Source of the DNA: an uncultured Eubacterium sp. | Lineage (GTDB): Bacteria > Bacillota > Clostridia > Lachnospirales > Lachnospiraceae | Reading direction: 5' to 3' | Length of the DNA: 8,302 nucleotides | Assembly (NCBI GenBank): GCA_904502145.1 | Contig: CAJGDH010000076.1 | Coordinates: 1-8,302, forward strand | In this document: piece by piece, positions 6,399-8,302 of the stretch | How the letters are laid out: the number at the start of each line of letters is the position of its first letter | How positions within the stretch are numbered: position 1 is the stretch's first letter | Program-made: the position numbers and the translations under genes | The notes under the pieces: generated by a model | Told to the model about the DNA's origin: nothing | The model's input: only the letters and a program-made list of their open reading frames with translations | Database searches by the model: none

Positions 6399-6884
6399 AT
6401 GAAAGAAATCTATCTCGCCGGAGGCTGTTTCTGGGGGCTTCAGAAGTTCTTCGACCAGTTCGACGGCATTGAATCCACAGAAGTGGGATATGCGAACGGG
6501 CCTGACCGTAAACCCTCCTATGAAGAAGTATGCAGCGACAGCGGCCATGCTGAGACAGTCCGGATCAGGTATGACGAGCATATCCTTTCCTTGACGCAAT
6601 TACTGGGATACTACTTTATGGTGATCGATCCCCTTTCGGTCAACCGGCAGGGCGATGATTCCGGGATCCAGTACAGGACAGGAATCTACTATACCGATGA
6701 CAGCCAGCTTTCGGAGATCATGGAGGTGTGGAAGAAGGAAGAGGAAAAAGCGGGAAGTCCTCTTGCTGTGGAGCTGGATAGAATAAAAAACTTCTTCTCC
6801 GCGGAGGAATATCATCAGAAATACCTGGATAAACATCCGGACGGATACTGTCATATCCCGAATGATTATCTCAATATGGCATAA
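6399..6884 (+). CDS. msrA: Peptide methionine sulfoxide reductase A
   Basis: A 161-residue MsrA, which reduces methionine-S-sulfoxide in proteins and free methionine during repair of oxidative damage. GCFWG at 9-13 holds the catalytic Cys10. Further family blocks are VGYANG (29-34), YEEVCSDSGHAE (41-52), DPLSVNRQGDDSGIQYR (77-93) and EEYHQKYL (136-143). Cys151 near the C-terminus (GYCHIP) is a candidate resolving cysteine, and Cys45 is the conserved non-catalytic-region cysteine. Length fits a single-domain MsrA; no MsrB domain is fused and no msrB lies in the window. The ATG at 6399 has an AGAAGGGGG stretch upstream at a longish spacing of about 13 bases. An extended -10 promoter precedes it and a strong terminator follows the stop. 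Confidence 0.97.
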   Translation: MKEIYLAGGCFWGLQKFFDQFDGIESTEVGYANGPDRKPSYEEVCSDSGHAETVRIRYDEHILSLTQLLGYYFMVIDPLSVNRQGDDSGIQYRTGIYYTDDSQLSEIMEVWKKEEEKAGSPLAVELDRIKNFFSAEEYHQKYLDKHPDGYCHIPNDYLNMA

Positions 6885-6887
6885 GAA

Positions 6888-6926
6888 AATACCCTGAGAA
6901 AACCATCTGTGTTCTCTCAGGGTATT
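6888..6926. terminator. Bidirectional terminator between msrA and the MaoC-like gene
   Basis: A perfect 12-bp inverted repeat (AATACCCTGAGA at 6888-6899 with TCTCAGGGTATT at 6915-6926) has a 15-base loop. On the plus strand it is followed by GTTGTTTTATTTTG; on the minus strand the arm runs into TTTTCTTA. It starts 3 bases after the msrA stop and lies 6 bases past the stop of the converging minus-strand gene, so it can end both transcripts. Confidence 0.9.
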
Positions 6927-6932
6927 GTTGTT

Positions 6933-7397
6933 TTATTTTGCCTTCATGGTCTCCCGGCGTGGTACAAGGAGACGGTCTTCCATATAAACAAGAGCTTTGC
7001 CGTCCTGGTTTTTTACATAGACTTCAAAGAGAAGCATGCCGAATTTTTCATCACGTATCTCTTTTTCTTTTACCTTGTATTCAAAAAAGATGGTGTCGCC
7101 GCTGAAGGCATTGCCGATAAAACGTACCTTGTCATATCCGTAGTGAGGGGCAAAGGCATCCGCCGGCGATACTTCCTCACCAAAGAAACCATCCGCCAGG
7201 GTCAGCAGCATGGTTCCCATGACCAGCAGGTCCGGCCGGCCGAATTCTTTGAGACAGGCCTCCTCATCCATATGGAAGGGCTGATCCTGACCCGTCATAC
7301 GGCAGACCGTACGTACCTCATCAGGCAGAATGGTTCTCCCTTCAGACCGATAAACATGTCCTACTTCATAGTCTTCGAATAACCTGTTTAAAACCAT
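6933..7397 (-). CDS. MaoC-like hotdog-fold protein, atypical active site
   Basis: A 154-residue single-hotdog protein of the MaoC/(R)-enoyl-CoA-hydratase type. Supporting blocks are TILPDEVRTVCRMTGQDQPFH (22-42), the KVRFIGNAFSGDTI block (90-103) and the C-terminal beta-rich region. Catalytic family members hydrate enoyl-CoA or acyl-ACP double bonds using Asp and His in a D-x-N-P-x-H motif. Here the aligned residues are Q37-D38-Q39-P40-F41-H42: His42 remains but the Asp position is Gln, and the HGM block that normally follows reads VMGTM (59-63). The protein may therefore be a non-hydratase or use another substrate (inference). The ATG at 7395-7397 has AAGGAG about 7 bases upstream. It lies 121 bases downstream of the ComEC-like gene on the same strand, and faces msrA across a shared terminator. 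Confidence 0.75.
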   Translation of the reverse strand: MVLNRLFEDYEVGHVYRSEGRTILPDEVRTVCRMTGQDQPFHMDEEACLKEFGRPDLLVMGTMLLTLADGFFGEEVSPADAFAPHYGYDKVRFIGNAFSGDTIFFEYKVKEKEIRDEKFGMLLFEVYVKNQDGKALVYMEDRLLVPRRETMKAK

Positions 7398-7490
7398 AGT
7401 ATTCTCCTTTCCTCGTCTATACAGAAGGGGTTTTGTCTTTTGTTATTCCACCTTGAGCCGGTTTATATTTCTTTATTACATCTTTTTCTC

Positions 7491-7499
7491 ATCATAGCA
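7491..7499 (-). promoter_or_regulatory. Candidate extended -10 promoter for the MaoC-like gene
   Basis: On the minus strand TGCTATGAT (7499 down to 7491) fits a TGn-extended -10. It lies in the 121-base gap between the ComEC-like stop (7519) and the MaoC-like start, giving a leader of about 85 bases. No recognisable -35 is present 16-18 bases upstream. No clear hairpin terminator for the ComEC-like gene was found in this gap. Confidence 0.4.
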
Positions 7500-7518
7500 C
7501 AGATAACAGATAAAATCA

Positions 7519-8302
7519 CTATCTTCTCTCTGCCCAATAGCCTGCCTTAAATGATTCTCCGTCTGTTTCCGCCCAGATGGCGCCATGGTCTTTTGTCTGA
7601 AAGACTTCGGCTCCATGGTCCTCAAGCCGTTTAAGCAGGTCCCGATGGGGATGCCCGTAAAAATTACCTGTGCCGGCGGATATAAAAGCATAGGCCGGCC
7701 TGATCCGGTCAAGCATTACATTTCCCGTGGAATATTTTGAGCCATGATGCCCCACTTTCAGGAGGGTAACCCTCTCATTCAGTCCTTCCAGAGCATTTTC
7801 TTCCTGCTCCTGTCCCAGGTCTCCGGGAAACAGAGCCCGAAAATCCTTCCATTTCACAAGCAGGGTCAGGGATTTTTCGTTCCGGTCTTCATATATGGTC
7901 CTTTTTGCCGGATGAAGACAGACAAACTCTATATCCCCTATCTTCATGGCTTCACCCCTTTCCATGACGTGGCAGGATGTACGGTTTTCTTTACACAGGC
8001 TGCAGATATCGTATTCTGCCGGATCTGCGATTTCCTTCTCACCCATGCCTGTCTTCTCCTTAGTCTCTATGGAAGTATCCACCAGCTTTTGATAATCGAT
8101 TTTTCTAAATGTGTTTCTTCCTGACCTCGTATAAGTGCTTCCGGTGATCAGATGACTCACAGGATAGCCCGACTCCAGCATTTCCCTTATTCCTGAAATA
8201 TGGTCCTCGTCCATGTGACTGATGATCACATGATCAAGCTTTGAAATGCCGTAATAATATAGGGCAGGCCGGATGATCTCCTCGAAGATATGGTCTTTCG
8301 AA
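7519..8302 (-). CDS. comEC: ComEC/Rec2-like metallo-beta-lactamase domain, C-terminal part
   Basis: The last 260 residues of a gene whose 5' end lies beyond the right edge. Reading is open from base 8301; a GTG at 8229 is internal, because clear family sequence (residues 1-24, including ALYYYGISKLDHV) precedes it. The metal-binding HMDEDH (29-34 of the visible part) fits the HxDxDH form of ComEC-type MBL domains. GDLG, KVGHHGSKYST and YGHPH follow in the expected order. ComEC forms the inner-membrane DNA channel of natural transformation, and its C-terminal MBL domain is proposed to degrade the non-transported strand. A stretch between the second and third motifs looks longer than usual and holds C100, C103 and C110. 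Whether membrane helices precede this domain cannot be seen, so a stand-alone ComEC-like hydrolase is possible. Confidence 0.78.
   Translation of the reverse strand, partial: SKDHIFEEIIRPALYYYGISKLDHVIISHMDEDHISGIREMLESGYPVSHLITGSTYTRSGRNTFRKIDYQKLVDTSIETKEKTGMGEKEIADPAEYDICSLCKENRTSCHVMERGEAMKIGDIEFVCLHPAKRTIYEDRNEKSLTLLVKWKDFRALFPGDLGQEQEENALEGLNERVTLLKVGHHGSKYSTGNVMLDRIRPAYAFISAGTGNFYGHPHRDLLKRLEDHGAEVFQTKDHGAIWAETDGESFKAGYWAERR

Overview
The window carries ordinary low-to-mid GC Bacillota (Firmicutes) genes. Gene content and protein style suggest class Clostridia, perhaps Lachnospiraceae: a comEC-type gene and holA in the same region, an Spx/ArsC-like protein, a two-domain PPK2, and AAGGAG-type ribosome binding sites. 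The taxonomic placement is inference. I found no tRNA, rRNA, CRISPR array, insertion sequence or phage module. Genes are dense, and no gene-free gap exceeds about 180 bases.

Layout from left to right. Bases 1-1125 (minus strand) look like a short operon transcribed arsC-like -> Nudix hydrolase -> holA, with holA cut by the window edge. A strong hairpin terminator at about 1196-1226 separates it from the upstream minus-strand gene, a fused two-domain PPK2 polyphosphate:nucleotide phosphotransferase (1251-2723). That gene has a plausible promoter of its own. Upstream of it, still on the minus strand, is an alpha/beta hydrolase with a TTG start (2819-3571). A plus-strand RelB/DinJ-type antitoxin without a toxin partner (3753-4031) follows, driven by a near-consensus promoter overlain by nested inverted repeats. 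It runs convergently into a minus-strand MATE efflux pump (4040-5371).

Divergent from the MATE gene is a plus-strand DUF5131 (Gp37/Gp68-like) three-cysteine protein (5516-6319), then msrA (6399-6884). A bidirectional terminator (6888-6926) ends msrA and also the opposing minus-strand MaoC-like hotdog gene (6933-7397). The right end holds the C-terminal metallo-beta-lactamase part of a ComEC-like DNA-uptake protein (7519-8302, 5' end outside the window).

The genes do not form one pathway. Two themes recur: thiol/oxidative maintenance (MsrA, Spx/ArsC-like) and nucleotide or phosphate housekeeping (PPK2, Nudix). The most interesting structural point is that comEC and holA, often direct neighbours in Bacillota, would here be separated by about 7.4 kb of mixed-strand genes, if the right-end gene is truly comEC. 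I do not see a convincing new multi-gene system. The best leads are the orphan antitoxin with its operator, the lone DUF5131 protein, and a MaoC-fold protein that has lost its usual catalytic residues.
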